Positions 10,489-23,858 are shown, counted from the stretch's first letter. The stretch: DNA of 64,000 nucleotides from Theropithecus gelada (GCF_003255815.1 NC_037681.1:64789438-64853437); one strand, 5' to 3'. Notes: generated from the sequence alone by a model not told the origin. Translations and numbers: made by a program.

Positions 10489-11306
10489 TAAAGTGCTTTT
10501 AAAATTTTTAGGTAAAATTCTTTGTAGGGTTAAAGTAAGTTAAATTATTTGTGGAGGTACTAAGTTACTTGTAGGCTATGTAAGCATCCTCCAATTAGCT
10601 CAAACTCATCAATTCCAGTTGATTGAAACTAGGCAGTCTCTGAACAGACAAAAGATCTACCTTCCACAGAAAAAAGATAAATTGGTTTTCACTCTGCTTA
10701 AACTAATGAAATAGCACTAGTTTACATAAAGAAAATAAATAATATAACCAAGCCACTCTCCGTATTTTCATTCTCATTTTGAAAACTTCACTTTGGGGCA
10801 ATAACTGGAGACATCAAAATATTATCAAATAAGGAGGAAATCCTCCTCTCATTCTTCTTTAAAATACCCACGTTGTTATGACATTGTTAACTTTCACTTT
10901 TAGTAAGATTCACTTTTATAAAACTTGATGTAGATTAATTTCCATAAAACAATATGGGTCTTTCTGCCCCTCACCTCTTTCCCAACTTCAATTATACAAT
11001 CAGAAAAACTTGCTTGTTGAAAACTTTTGAAAGGAAGAGGTAAAATAGTAGCTAGTCCTGTGATGGGCTGGATCTGGGTTTGCCAGCAGTACTAAAATGC
11101 CTGTGGAAAGGTACAGCAGCTTCCATTCAGCAGCTGCTTCTCTTCTCCCCTCTTGGCTCTCCAAGAACATGGCGCTTAACTGTTCTTTCCATTTCGGGTC
11201 CAATAGTTACAACATTTTGATAGACTAGTATAATTCCATGTTTGTAAAACCAAACAAAACCTTATGTAAAAGATAATACACTAAGTGGCTAACAATGATT
11301 ATTTCT

Positions 11307-11600
11307 TTTTTTTTTTTTGAGACAGAGTCTCGCTCTGTCACCCAGAGCTGAAGTGCCGTGGCGCAATCTCGGTTCACTGCAAGCTCTGCCTCCCGGGTTC
11401 ATGCCATTCTCCTGCCTCAGCCTCCCGAGTAGCTGGGACTACAGGCATCCGCCACCATGCCCGGTTAATTTTTTGTATTTTTAATAGAGACGGGGTTTCA
11501 CCGTGTTAGCCAGGATGGTCTTGATCTACCGACCTCGTGATCCACCCGCCTCAGTCTCCCAAAGTGCAGGGATTACAGGCGTGAGCCACTGCGCCCGGCC
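11307..11600 (-). mobile_element. AluY-like, reverse
   Basis: T tract, 'gagacagagtctcgctctg', ending 'cactgcgcccggcc'; it retains many CpGs. Confidence 0.92.
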
Positions 11601-12056
11601 ATAATGATTATTTCTAAGAGGTGCAGCAAGCAAATGGTACTGAGAAGCAGTCATTTAAGATTTATTTGTTCTGTATTTTTGCATGTTTCAACAAGCATGT
11701 ATTACTTTTGTAATATAAAAATATTAATATTTAAAGATTTTCAGAGAAAAACAAATGAATTAAAGAAAAAAATTCCTAAGAATAAAAGGCTTGTGTTATA
11801 ATTCATTGTGTCAGCACACGTGAAATTATCTGATATATGATATGCTAAAGTCTGATGACTCCTTAAATTCAAGGCTATAGTTTATATATTAATTTGTTCC
11901 CTACTTGCACAAATTTGTAAATTCTATATATTGAGTATACCTGGAATATGGATATTTGTTATTTCCTTTTCTATGTCTCTTCTCTCTCTACTCCTCACCC
12001 TGCCAATCTTCCCTCTTTTACTTGATTTTGACCATAATGGCCTCCTTTATATTTGA

Positions 12057-12344
12057 TTTTTTCTGAGACAGGATCTTACTCTGTCACTTAGGCTGGAATG
12101 CAATGGCGTAATCACAGCTCACTGCAGCCTCAACCTCCTGGGCTCAAGCAATCCTCCCACATCAGCTTCCCAAGAAGCAGGGACTACAAGCATATGCCAC
12201 CATGCCTGGCTAATATTTTTGGTTTTTGTAGAGATGTCTCACTATATTGCCCAGGTTGGTCTCTAACTTCTGGGCTCAAGTGATCCTCCCAGCTTGGCTC
12301 CCCAAAGTGTGGGGATTACAAGTTTGAGCCACTATGCCTAGCCC
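12057..12344 (-). mobile_element. AluJ-like, reverse
   Basis: 'gagacaggatcttactctgtc' and 'gctcaagcaatcctccc' are old-Alu variants; adjacent to the next Alu. Confidence 0.88.
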
Positions 12345-12351
12345 TACACTT

Positions 12352-12637
12352 CTTTTTTTGTTTTGAGATGGAGTCTCGCTCTGTTGCCCAGGCTGGAGTG
12401 CAGTGGCAAGGTCTTGACTCACTGCAACCTTCGCCTCCTGGGTTCAATGGATTCTCCTGCCTCAGCCTCCCGAGTAGCTGAGATTACAGGCACCTGCCAC
12501 CATGCCCAGCTAATTTTTTGTATTTTTAGTAGAGATGGGGTTTCACTATGTTGGCCAGGCTGGTCTTGATCTCCTGACCTTGTGATCCACCTCCCAAAAG
12601 CATTGGGATTACAGGCATGAGCCACTGCACCTGGCCA
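12352..12637 (-). mobile_element. AluS-like, reverse
   Basis: Complete reverse copy from 'ttttttgttttgagatgg' to 'ccactgcacctggcc', 7 bases after the previous Alu. Confidence 0.92.
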
Positions 12638-12659
12638 GTCCTACACTTCTTGAATTTTA

Positions 12660-12960
12660 TAATTTCTCCCCAAATTCAGGGCCTCTGTACAAAATGGAAT
12701 CCCCTGTCTCCTTTCTAGTTTACTCTTAACCATCCTAGTGGTCTTACCTGAGACATAACTTCCTTGGAGAAAACTTCCCCTGATCTCCCTAGACTAGGTA
12801 AAATCCCTTTGCTCTATGCTCCCACTGCACTCAGTATGTCTTCCTTTGCAGCAGTCAGTACGTTATTAATGACTTTTTAAACATGTCATCTTTCCTGCTA
12901 GATGTAAGCTCCATGAGGGCAGGGACTGTATCAGTCTAGTTTACTCTAGCCATCTTCACA
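12660..12960 (+). mobile_element. L2 3' fragment
   Basis: 'gatgtaagctccatgagggc' followed by 'agggactgtatcag' is the conserved L2 3' end; upstream 'cttccttggagaaaacttcccc' fits the same element. Confidence 0.7.
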
Positions 12961-13272
12961 ATTTTTACCATAACTACATACCAACTCTGACTATTAATTT
13001 TTTCTTAAAATCAACTTTAAAAAATCAGACATAAACAACATGTAAAATAAAAAGCTTGACATGCTATAAATTTTCTAATCCATGTTAAAACAAACATGAG
13101 TATTAACGTTAAAAAAAAATTCACATACCCCTAAAGTCATTTGAGTATTAACTATGGTCTAAGAAATCTACGTTAGGAAACCGTGCTAATGTAACTCCAA
13201 CAATTGCATGGCATCTGGCAAACAGTATGCTTTCAGTAAATGGGAGCTGAAAATGAAGATTACAAGACCTAC

Positions 13273-13470
13273 CTTGCTTTTGGCTTCTAGGCGTAAAACA
13301 CGACTAGTCTTTGTGATTGGGTCTTCATGCCCAGTTTCCTCAAACAGTTTGCCTTCTGCAAACTTGTACGTGTAATATTTTGGGGGACGTATTGGAGAGC
13401 AGAGTTGAAAGGGGCAGTTCTTTGGGTCAGAATTTGTATCCATTATGAATCCACAGGCCCAAGGAGGGAG
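13273..13470 (-). CDS. PREPL: PREPL coding exon 8
   Basis: 198-nt exon, phase 0 at both ends, reading LPPWACGFIMDTNSDPKNCP through SRVLRLEAKSK (residues 386-451): the last propeller strands and the linker into the hydrolase domain. Donor GTAGGT, acceptor TTTAG. Confidence 0.96.
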
Positions 13471-15355
13471 CTAAAGAAATAAAACAGCTATTTTTATTCT
13501 TTATTTAGGCCACCAAGTATCATTAATTAAATTTCTAAGTCTTCTCCAAACAAGATGATGTGGATATGTAGTTTACTTTTTGTTACCACATGATGCCTCA
13601 TTCAAGGATTACTTTATCACAACAAAGTATATTTCAAATAAAAAACAAAACTGTACATTAATGACCAATAAAATAAGACAAACTGTAGGAAAATGATTTA
13701 TCATGATTCTAGCTTTACATGAAATTGGCTTTAACATGAAAGTTTATTTTGGGGTATAAGCTTGGATAATAAAATAGTAAAATGGAAGAATAAGAGCAAA
13801 TCAAATAGTAATTCCAGAACCTACCGACACTGCCAAGATCTCCATTCTCAAAGAACGTGAAATCCCTCACATGAGTGTGTTTTTCATAATTTACCCACCA
13901 GTTCTTACCCTGCTGCCTGGATAGCCACAGTGATGACAGTTATTATTTCAGGGCTATAAACGGGCTCAGCAGCATTAAGGCATTTGCAATTTGTTTCTAA
14001 CTTTTAGCTCCTAGGCTAACCATTGTGCAGAACAAAACCTTTTCTGGCACATCCACTCCGAGAGACTCACAGCTATTATACTCAAAGTTCTTAACTTTAA
14101 GAAAAAAGGAAAGGAATCAAAATTTATTCTCTTAGAGCAGCAGGGTCCAGCTTCAAGCCTTCCACTAACATCCCTCTTACACCTTTTAAAGAACTCTGGT
14201 AAGCAGGTTGACAGAGTGTTAGAAATGGTACCGAGAGGCAGAATATTAAAAGAAAATTGCCTTTCTTTTCCTGAGTAATTGTAGAAAGAGCAAATTCCTT
14301 AGAAAATCAGAGGCACAGAAACATCACTGGTGGGCACTATTGAAAAAGGGCAGCCGGGGATTTGTGCATAAAGAGGATACCATTCCACCTGCAGCAACTA
14401 CAGCCAGAGTTTACGTTCTCTAAGCAAATTTCTTCTTAATAGAAAAAAAAAATCTATTTTCATGAAACACATTAGTTGCAATCTCTAAAAGTTCCTAATG
14501 TATGCTTCTCACATTGAGGGTTGTTTTAAAGGATAACTTGTCTATTTAAATTTAAGCCATAACTGGAGAGTAAAATGTAAACAAAAATTGAGAAATCTGG
14601 TAGCAGTTATAAGCAAGCAAACTGAGACTTGAGAGGGGAAAAAAGGAAGCACTGCTACAAACCTCATAACCAGGCCTCAGAGTGAGGATACAAGGTTCCT
14701 TAGCCCATGGAAGCTCAAGTTTTTCTGCCCTTTGGTGAGACTTCAGGACAGTCTCTATGTGACCCATGTAGTAAGCTGTCTTAGCTTTAGACCAAGTGGT
14801 TGCAGTAAACCAAAAAGTATTTTTGGTGTTTTTCTAAAACTAATGGGACCAACGTTAATGTTTTAATCATAATAAAAACTGTTTCATGGCTATGGACTTT
14901 TAAAAGTTCATCCAGCTAATGCAGATATAAGTATTAACTAACTCAAGGATATCTTAAGTTAGTTTCCTATTGAGATAAGCCTGCAGTGTATCTGTGTGTA
15001 TTAATGGACAGCACCAGAGAGTATGTAGGCCAGGAGAAAGGGAGACATTCCTTAGATACCTGACAGAAACAGGTTCAGTTTTAGCATTCTAACAGCAAAC
15101 TATAGTTATTTCATCAAAAGAATGATTAAGACATACATGCCAAAAGAAAAGTGGCCTGAGTATGCAGACTCCTCCTCTAAATAAAACTGATGTTAGCATA
15201 CAGCAAAAAACGTCCCAACTGGCCTCAATTAAATATCATAACTTCTTTTTGTGACCAAAAAAAAAAATACTTCCAGAAAATACTGATGGCATGATGACCA
15301 AGGATAGGAGGCGAGTATGTGAAGGGTTTTACATTTCTATTGCTAAGACAGAATT

Positions 15356-15650
15356 TATTTATTATTTAGAGACGGAGTCTTGCTCTTGCACCCAGGCTGG
15401 AATGCAGTGGCGTGATCTCGACTCACTGCAGCCTCCACTTTCCGGGTTCAAGCAACTCTCCTGCCTCAGCCTCCAGAATAGCTGGGACTATAGGCGCCTG
15501 CCACCATGCCTGGCTAGTTTTTGTATTTTTAGTATTTTTTGTATTTTTAGTAGAGACAAGGTTTTGCCATGTTGGCCAGGGTGGTCCTGAACTCCTGACC
15601 TCAGGTGATCCGCCTGCCTTGGTCTCCCGAAGTGCTGGGATTACAGGCTG
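15356..15650 (-). mobile_element. AluS-like, reverse
   Basis: From 'atttagagacggagtcttgc' to 'gctgggattacaggctgag'; the 5' terminal 20 or so bases are missing. Confidence 0.9.
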
Positions 15651-16239
15651 AGATTGAATTTTAAAAGATCTTTTAGTCAAGTGCCCACTAGGCAGAGACA
15701 TTACATATAGAAATATTTTATAATGTACTCACACTTTGGTTAAATATTTTGTCTTTTGTGTATGGCACTATCTGTGGAGATTAATTAATATTATCCAGGT
15801 TCATAAAACCGGTCTGAGCTATAAAATTCTCTTTATTATATACCAGGTACTAACCAGAAAGATCAAGTAATATTTAATTCCACTTGATGATGACTAGAAC
15901 ATTATACAAGTCATAATAGGTACTATCATTTGGGAAGGGTCAGAAAATGAAGAGATAGAAGATACAGAATAAATTAAAGGCATAATGTTTGTTCTAACGG
16001 AATTTAAAACCATGGAAACTGGTGCATATCTTTAAAATAAGAATACAAAAAATATAAAAGGTCATTATTTACTTAGAAGTCAAATCATATAGCAGAGTAA
16101 ACTCCACATGACATTTCTAACTTTCCTGACATAGAATTTTGTTGTAACAAGTGCATTGCTAGAAATTATATATCCTCTCCCATTCCTATTCATACAGATT
16201 GAAATAAGAATAGATGCTCCACCAGTTTCCCAACTGAAA

Positions 16240-17480
16240 ATGTCTAAATTTAGCACCAGTTAACATATAAATGGTTAGCCATAGGCAGAAGATGGAAAAC
16301 TGGATCCCTTCCTTACATCATATATAAAAATCAACTCAAGATGAATTGAAGACTTAAATGTAAAATCTAAGACTATAAAAACCCTTGAAGAAAACCTAGG
16401 AAATATAATTCTAGACAAGGGCTAAGATTTTATGACAAAGATGCCAAAGCAATTGCAACAAAACCAAAAATTGGCAAATGGAAACTAAAGAGCTCCTGTA
16501 CAACAAAATAAACTATCAACAGAGTAAACAGACAACCTACAGAATGGGAGGAAATATTCACAAATTATGCATCTGACAAAGGTCTAGTATCCAGAATTTA
16601 TAAGGAACTTAAATTAACAAGCAAAACAGACAAAAACAGAAAAAAACCCCACCACCATAAAAAAGTGGGCAAAGGACATGAACAGACATTTTTAAAAGAA
16701 GACATACATGCAGCCAACAAGCATACGAAAACAATATGCTCAACATCACTAATCATTAGAGGAATGCAAATCAAAACCACATGAGATACCATCTCACATC
16801 AGTTAGCATGACTGTAGTTACAAAGTTAAAATATAACAGATGCTGGTGAGGCTGTAGAAAAAAGGGAAAGCTTATACACTGCTAGTGGAAATGTAAGTTC
16901 AGCCACTGTGGAAAGCAGTTTGGGAATTTCTCAAAGAATGTAAAACAGAACTATGATTTGACTCAGCAGTCCCATTATTGGGTATATAACCAAAGGAATA
17001 CAAATCGCTCTACCATAAAGACACAGCACACATTATGTTCATCACAATAGCAAAGACATGGAATCAACCTAAATGTCCATCAGTGATAGACTGCATACAG
17101 AAAATGTGGTACAGATACACCACAGAATACTACACAGCCGTAAAAAAGAAAGAGATAATGTTCTTTGCAGCAACATGGATGAAGCTAGAGGCCATTATCC
17201 TAAGCAAGCCAACAGAGGAACAGAAAATCAAACACCACATGTTCTCACTTAAAAGTGGGAGCGAAACATTTGAGTCCATATAGACACAAAGAAGAGAGTA
17301 ACAGACACTGGGGCCTATGTGAGGGTTAAAGGAGGGTGAGGACTGAAAAACTACCTATTGTGTACTATGCTTATTACCTGAGTGACAAAATAATAGGTAT
17401 ATTAAACCCCTGTGACACACAATTTATCTATTAAACCAACCTGCACATGTACCCCTGAAAGTAAAATAAAAGTTAAAAAA
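16240..17480 (+). mobile_element. 5'-truncated L1 (L1PA/PB-type)
   Basis: Begins inside ORF2 ('ggatcccttccttacatc') and runs through 'cacaatagcaaagacatgg', 'ccacatgttctcacttaa' and 'cctgcacatgtacccctg' to an A-rich end at about 17475. ORF2 here is interrupted by stops; only an 82-codon stretch at 17035-17283 stays open. Confidence 0.92.
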
Positions 17481-17749
17481 AAAGAAATATTATCTAAAAT
17501 AATAATATTAAAATTTTAAAAATTAGCAAGTGAAAAGAAATACTTTGCACTCCAGCAGATGAAGACAATAAGGAAATACCATTTTGGTTTTAGGATACTT
17601 ACATAGTGTCCTAAGAGACTGGACATTACATTTGATCTTCTGATTTTAGGGAGTAGCTGGAGAATTTCAGTTGTTTCAGGTCCTTGTTATATCTTATTTA
17701 TACCAATAAAACAATCTCAAAACTAGCTTCCTGCCGCTTACTTCTTTTT

Positions 17750-18300
17750 CGTTTAGTGTATCCTAATATGGCTGTCACTCCTCAAACCATTCCCTTGCTC
17801 AAAAACTTCAAATGTTACCTTTCATAATTTATTAATAAATTCCTCAAATTGACACTCACGAAAAGTCAAATCATGGCTTCATCCCCTAGAAATGTATAGC
17901 GCTTTAATAAAACAGAACAATTAACAGTTCCCCAAACATTTTCTGAATGTCAGAGCATAGCGCTTCATTTGATGGCTTTCTCATCTTGGAATACCATCCC
18001 CTCTCCACCTGTCAAAATCCTATCTCTCCTCTTTGGTTTACTTCACATTCAACCAACTTTACCAAAAGCTTGCCTGGGCCTTCTTTCTCTAGTTTGAGCC
18101 CCACAGCACATTTTATGTTTTTGATATTACTTATTTAAATCCATGATATACTTGACCTTTGTGTACTAGTCTAATCTTATTAACTATATCCTCCTTAAGG
18201 CTAGGATATTCTACTTTAACAGCTTTCGACTCTATAATGCCCAATACAGTATTGTGCACATAAAAGTTCAATAAAAAGCCACTGAATTGATTGAAATTGC
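17750..18300 (+). mobile_element. L2 fragment, forward
   Basis: 'ctcaaaaacttcaaatg', 'cttaaggctaggatattc' and 'cccaatacagtattgtgcac' with 'aaaagttcaataaaaag' follow the L2 3' end in order, though diverged. Confidence 0.6.
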
Positions 18301-19128
18301 ATTTTGACAGGAGTTTTAACAATACTGGAGTTAGGGACATATAAGTGGTCTATGCTGTTTGCTCATCAACTGGCTCAATAACTCTTTTCATATCAAACAA
18401 AATGGAAGCCATCCTCTTCCCTTCAGTGCCTACTACCTTAACTCACATGTTAATGCTGCTTTAAAACTAGGCAATAAGGTTGTCATTCACCAATTTTAGG
18501 AAGTTCACTTGTGAAGGCAGGTTATCTTTCCTGGTAGCCACAAGCAGTATCAACTAGTCAGCTTGCCAAGCAGTCTTGCCTCTATTACCCTTCTGTGCTG
18601 CTGTAGCGATCACTGCTACTCCTACATTGAAAGAAACCAAAGTTTGCTCACTGCATTCCCCGTGGATAAGAAAACTGGCAGAGAGAAGATGATGCAGACA
18701 CAAGCATGTAGTGGCTAAAAACACAGTGGGTACCACTACTGTCCCTTTGGGGATGTGGGACAGGGGAGCAGCAGTCAGTTTTTAGGCACTAGTTACCAAG
18801 TTTGGCCTGAGTTATTGCTATACCTAAAGTTGTAGAGATATATGAGGCATAGAGAAATACAGAAAGAGAAATATTAGCACTTAACTCTACTTCTGAAGTC
18901 CATGCCATAAGACACTGTTTTAAGTAAAACTGCATAAAAAGCAAGATCCTCTAAGTAATTCTAAGATAACCCTCCTAAACCCAACAGTGAGTTTGCTAAA
19001 TTCCATTTAAATTAAATTCCTTTTAAGAAAAAGAACACTGCTGCCACTATTCAAAATGTGATGTTCTGTTAAACTAAACTGCATATATATTTTGATTAAT
19101 AGTATTAACTTCTGAAAATTAAACATAC

Positions 19129-19314
19129 CTTTAGAGACCGAACTGAATCATCAGCCAGACCAATCACATTAACATAAAGGAGATTGCTGTGCTTCAGAAA
19201 TAGAACACAGTGATCCTTAAACATGTCCAAGTCTATCACTTTTGTATTTCTCTTCATTGTAAAAAATAAATCCCAATTCATAATTGCAGGGGTATCAGCT
19301 GCTGTTCTCATTAG
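19129..19314 (-). CDS. PREPL: PREPL coding exon 7
   Basis: 186-nt exon, phase 0 at both ends, reading LMRTAADTPAIMNWDLFFTM through NVIGLADDSVRSLK (residues 324-385), propeller blades. Donor GTATGT; acceptor TGTAG. Skipping would be in frame. Confidence 0.96.
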
Positions 19315-19925
19315 CTACATGGAACAAAGTTAGAAGACATACAGGTAAGAAAACATGAAGGCTACAGCATCCAGAGATGAAATCACTGAGAACTAGACCA
19401 TACTAGTCCTCACTATTTTATGAAGAGCTGAAGGAACTAACTCTACATCAGGGATAAAATGTGACCATCACCATATGAATGAGTCCTGACTAGCCTGCTG
19501 GGTGGCGAGACAGTATGACCCAGTGCTTAGCCAACCACTGGACATTTGAGTGAGGGCATTGACAGCTAGCTGATTGACTACAGATACATCAGTGAGCTTA
19601 GCTGATACCAGCAGAAGAACTGCCTAGCTGAGATCAATCCAAATTGCCAACTCATAAAATCACGAGTTTATAAGTTTGCTCTTTTAAGCTACTAAGTTTG
19701 ATTTTGATAACATAAACTCAGGACAGAATATGTTTTATTTACTAACTTTTTAGGCACAATGAAAATATGTAGAAGCATTAGCTCTAAGGGAAAAGTGGGA
19801 TTGGTTATACATAGGAAGGTGGCATCAATTTATAAAACAGTGAGCTCTGGGAGCAAGAAATGTTGTTGATCAAAGTGTGATACTTCTTAACAGCCCAAAT
19901 GGGAACAAGGAGCATCTAGGATTAC
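19315..19925 (-). other. PREPL: PREPL intron 6
   Basis: 0.6 kb intron with canonical ends and no recognised repeat. Confidence 0.85.
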
Positions 19926-20142
19926 CTTAAATTCTGTAGGCTCTCCAACATTAGTGAGAATGTATAATTCATCATCTCTGTGTTCAACATAGTAAAGGAC
20001 CCCATGTATTCGCTTCTGAATAAGCACTGGTGGGTCCCAAGGGCTCAGGCCATCTATCAACCACACTTCAGAAGTAGTCTTGTTCATAATATTTATGGTG
20101 AGGAAACGACTATCTTTTGTAAGATAAAGGAAAACAAAGTAG
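19926..20142 (-). CDS. PREPL: PREPL coding exon 6
   Basis: 217-nt exon reading YFVFLYLTKDSRFLTIN through YILTNVGEPTEFK (residues 252-323, plus the last base of Ser251), central propeller. The acceptor lies after a (CT)n tract that reads (GA)n on the plus strand at 20144-20159. Donor GTAATC. Confidence 0.96.
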
Positions 20143-20289
20143 CTAGAGAGAGAGAGAGAAACATGAGATCACAGTTTATTTCAGATGCATGCTACCTTGT
20201 TAAGGACAGTATCTCAGAGGTGGTCGGTATACATGTTGATTTACAATGCAGATAGGAAATAAAAATAATTCCTTAGTGAATATCACTTG

Positions 20290-20520
20290 TAACTTTAACA
20301 GTTAGCTATTATTTTTCTCATTTTCTCCTAAAGGGCATTCAAAATCATTTACTTCTAACATTTTATCATGAATGTTTTTCAAAAATACAGAAAAGTTGAA
20401 AAAACCATCTCAATTCCATCATTGCTAACACTTTGCTATATTTATTTTATCACATATCTATGCATCTATTAATCCATCTTTATTTGGATGCATTTCAAGG
20501 TAAACTACAGATGTCGTATC
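20290..20520 (+). mobile_element. Old interspersed repeat (L1M 3'-end type)
   Basis: 'cattttatcatgaatgtttt', 'tatttattttatcacatatc' and 'gatgcatttcaaggtaaac' recur in mammalian genomes in this order, probably an old L1 3' end. Orientation and family uncertain. Confidence 0.5.
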
Positions 20521-20991
20521 TCAATCACATGAGTAGATAATACAGCTTTTGCTGAGAAGAGGAGATAAAATTTCTATAGGAGACACAAATAGGGAATAAA
20601 AGAGACACGGAGTTATTTTTATTTTCTTCTTTCTCTGTATGCATCTTGGATTTTTTTTTTCCCTTTCTCCCAGTTTTTTCACAACAAAATAGAATAGGAA
20701 GAAAACCCCTCACAATCTTACTAATGTAACACATTTAAAACATTAACATAGCTATTTTACTTTTTTATATTTTTCCTTCTAAGGTATATTTATATTTCAT
20801 GCATGTCTTTAAATAGATGTAATTATAATATAGATACAATTTTTGATTCTGTATTTCTTATTTCATATATCAATTTTCTCGCTACATGAGTTGAAAGTCT
20901 TTGTGATTACTATTTTTAATGGCTACCTAATATTATAACAGGTTTAATGGCTACCTAATATATGTGATAATTCTTAAAAATTTAGATTTTA

Positions 20992-21276
20992 GGCCGGGCG
21001 CGGTGGCTCAAGCCTGTAATCCCAGCACTTTGGGAGGCCGAGGCGGGTGGATCACGAGGTCAGCAGATCGAGACCATCCTGGCTAACATGGTGAAACCCC
21101 GTCTCTACTAAAAATACAAAAAAAAAACTAGCCGGGCGTGGTGGCGGGCGCCTGTAGTCCCAGCTACTCGGAGGCTGAGGCAGGAGAATGGCGTGAACCT
21201 GGGAGGCGGAGCTTGCAGTGAGCCGAGATCGCGCCACTGCACTCCAGCCTGGGTGACACAGCGCGAGACTCTGTCT

Positions 21277-21320
<44 letters not shown>
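20992..21320 (+). mobile_element. Young AluY, forward, 43-A tail
   Basis: Near-consensus AluY with 'gctcaagcctgtaatcc', an A run at 21278-21320 and identical flanks 'tttagatttt' (20981-20990 and 21321-21330) as target-site duplication. It is one of the least diverged Alus in the window. Confidence 0.95.
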
Positions 21321-21323
<3 letters not shown>

Positions 21324-21776
21324 AGATTTTAATATTTCATTATAATAAACAATATAACAAGGAACATATTCATGAAGATATTTTCCCCTTCCATGATCTT
21401 CAAAATTATTTTCCCAGGACAAATTTTTAGAAATGGAAATACTAATTTAATAATTAAGTGTATTTTTATGACTTGATGAATATAATCAAATAATATCCTA
21501 GAAGCACTATACTAACGTACTGGGTGGCTTTAAATGTTATATTTATAGTTTTCCTTATTATAAAAGTAATTTATACTGAAACTACTGAAAAATAGAATCC
21601 CAGTGTCCTCAAATAACAGCTGCTTATAGTTTGGTAAAATTTCTTCTGTATTGGATCACATTACCATGTTTATTTGTCAGTCGTTTGTCTTTTGTGAAAT
21701 GTCTGTATCTATTTTAAACTTGGAATGTAGCTTAAATTATGAATATGTAAATAGTTCTTTATAAATTAAGAATATT

Positions 21777-22079
21777 GGCTGGGTGCAGTGGCTCACACCT
21801 GTAATCCCAGCACTTTGGGAGGCCAAAGCAGGCAGATCACCTGAGATCAGGAGTTCAAGACCACTCTGGCCAACATGGTGAAACCCCATCTCTACAAAAA
21901 ATACAAAAGTTAGCCAGGTATGGTGGCAGGTGCCTGTAATCCCAGCTACCTGGTAGGCTGAGGCAGGAGAATCGCTTGAACCTGGGAGGCAGAGGTTGCA
22001 GTGAGCTGAGATCGCAACACTGCACTCTAGTCTGGGCAACAGAACGAGACTCCATTTCAAAAAAAAAAAAAAAAAAAAA
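21777..22079 (+). mobile_element. AluS-like, forward
   Basis: Complete Alu flanked by the direct repeat 'attaagaatat' (before 21777 and from 22079). Confidence 0.93.
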
Positions 22080-22998
22080 TTAAGAATATAAACTTGTCTT
22101 TTTGTTGAAAACACTTTCCTCCATTTTGTTACCTAGATTTTAACGATTTACAATAGTTTTTGTAGTTTTTGACTGGAGTTTAATATTTTAGGTAATCGAG
22201 ACTGCTACTACCCTTTGTAATTTCTTATATTGATTTTATGTTTCAAAAATATTCCAACCAAGGTGAGTAAAAAGCTTATATTTTCATCTAATTAAAAAAA
22301 TTATTTTTCTCAATGGATTCTTTAAATCCCTTAGGAATGTATGCTGACATATGCAATGATGAAAATTATTTTTTTCCAAGTAGTATTTCCCACTGCATTA
22401 TAAAATAACACCCATTCGTTTTTCATTAGTTTGTGATGCCTTTTATCCTATAAATTTTCATATATACTAAGATCTGTTTTAGAGTTATTTATTCTAGGCT
22501 CTATTATTTGTCTATAAATTTTTATTATTTTTACTGTTATTGCTTTATATGCTTTAATATATAATTGTAGGGCAAGCCCCCTACCCTACTTTGCTCTTTA
22601 TTTTCAACACTTTCTTTGCTGTTTTTATATATTTTTGTTTATATATATTTGATCACTATGTGATCAAATAGTTGGTAGATATGTGGTTACAAGAAGTGAG
22701 AACACAAGTGGCTCTAGGGTAAAATGTGTCTAAAAAATATAAGAAATGTAAAGAACTAGATGTTAATCTTTTTTCCAATTATTTCTATTGATACTTATTT
22801 TTAAATTTAAAATACATTTTCTCTATGATTATAAAAATAATAATAATGCTTATTACAAAAAGAAAAGTAGAAAAAAAACCATTGTTAGTGCTTTGGGTAT
22901 ATTTCCTTTCAATCTTCTAAAAAATGCATCTTTTTTCCTTGATATCCAATTGAAACCATAACATATATTCAATTTTTTCACCTAGCACAATAATACAT

Positions 22999-23296
22999 TT
23001 TTTTTTTTTTTTTGAGACGGAGTCTCGCTCTGTCGCCCAGGCTGGAGTGCAGTGGCCAGATCTCGGCTCACTGCAAGCTCTGCCTCCCGGGTTCACGCCA
23101 TTCTCCTGCCTCAGCCTCCCGAGTAGCTGGGACTACAGGCGCCCGCCACCTCGCCCGGCTAGTTTTTTGTATTTTTTAGTAGAGACGGGGTTTCACCGTG
23201 TTAGCCAGGATGGTCTCGATCTCCTGACCTTCGTGATCTGCCCGTCTCGGCCTCCCAAAGTGCTGGGATTACAGGCTTGAGCCACCGCGCCCGGCC
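22999..23296 (-). mobile_element. AluY (Old World monkey type), reverse
   Basis: Near-consensus copy with 'cacctcgcccggctag' and 'acaggcttgagccaccgcg'; flanked by 'aataatacat' on both sides. Confidence 0.94.
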
Positions 23297-23858
23297 AATA
23301 ATACATTTTTGAATTTTAATTTATAATTTAGTAACAACACATACTTTAAATTCTTCTATATATTACTAAGAATTTAATGGTTAAAAGGTACTCAACAATC
23401 ATCAGGAACAAGGGTAAAGTTTTAGTTTGAAAGAGAGATGCCTATCTAAGTATACCATTTATTTAAGCAATAGACACTGACTAAATAGCACTATACAAAC
23501 CTGGCACCCTTATCAATTAATATGCTTATAAATTAACATGCGAAGGTAAAATAGACTCAGTCTGTTCACAATCTAGCAGTTCTAGGTCGTCATGAATTTA
23601 CATGAATGAACTATGTTGTAATTCACAAAATCAATTTCAGTTTTTAATAAAATGGTGGTGACATATTTGTATTTACTCTGATTTTGAATATTACCAGACT
23701 CCAATTTTGAATACAAACAACTAATAAAAGAATGATCGTTTTAGCCTTATTATTCCTGGTTCCAACCAAAATAAACATTTTAAGTCAACCAAGGTCAGTA
23801 CTTTAAATAACTGGAGAAATGTTCTGGAGAAAAAGATTTAATTATATTACTTTAGTAC

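Larger units (their letters stand above)
9589..13272 (-). other. PREPL: PREPL intron 8
   Basis: 3.7 kb intron with Alus at 10155-10488, 11307-11600, 12057-12344 and 12352-12637 and an L2 fragment at 12660-12960. The stretches 9600-10140, 10500-11290 and 11600-12050 are AT-rich and carry no feature I recognise. Confidence 0.85.
13471..19128 (-). other. PREPL: PREPL intron 7
   Basis: 5.7 kb intron with a reverse Alu (15356-15650), a 5'-truncated L1 (16240-17480) and L2 remains (17750-18300). The parts 13480-15340, 15660-16230 and 18320-19120 show no gene and no family I can name. Confidence 0.85.
20143..23858 (-). other. PREPL: PREPL intron 5
   Basis: 3.7 kb AT-rich intron with forward Alus at 20992-21320 and 21777-22079, a reverse AluY at 22999-23296, an old L1/L2-like stretch (20290-20520), a 25-bp palindrome at 22646-22670 and AT-rich sequence at 21330-21770 and 22090-22980 that may be old L1. 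Confidence 0.8.

Noticed and set aside
21737..22114. 125-codon minus-strand open frame
   Set aside because: Antisense reading of the Alu at 21777-22079.
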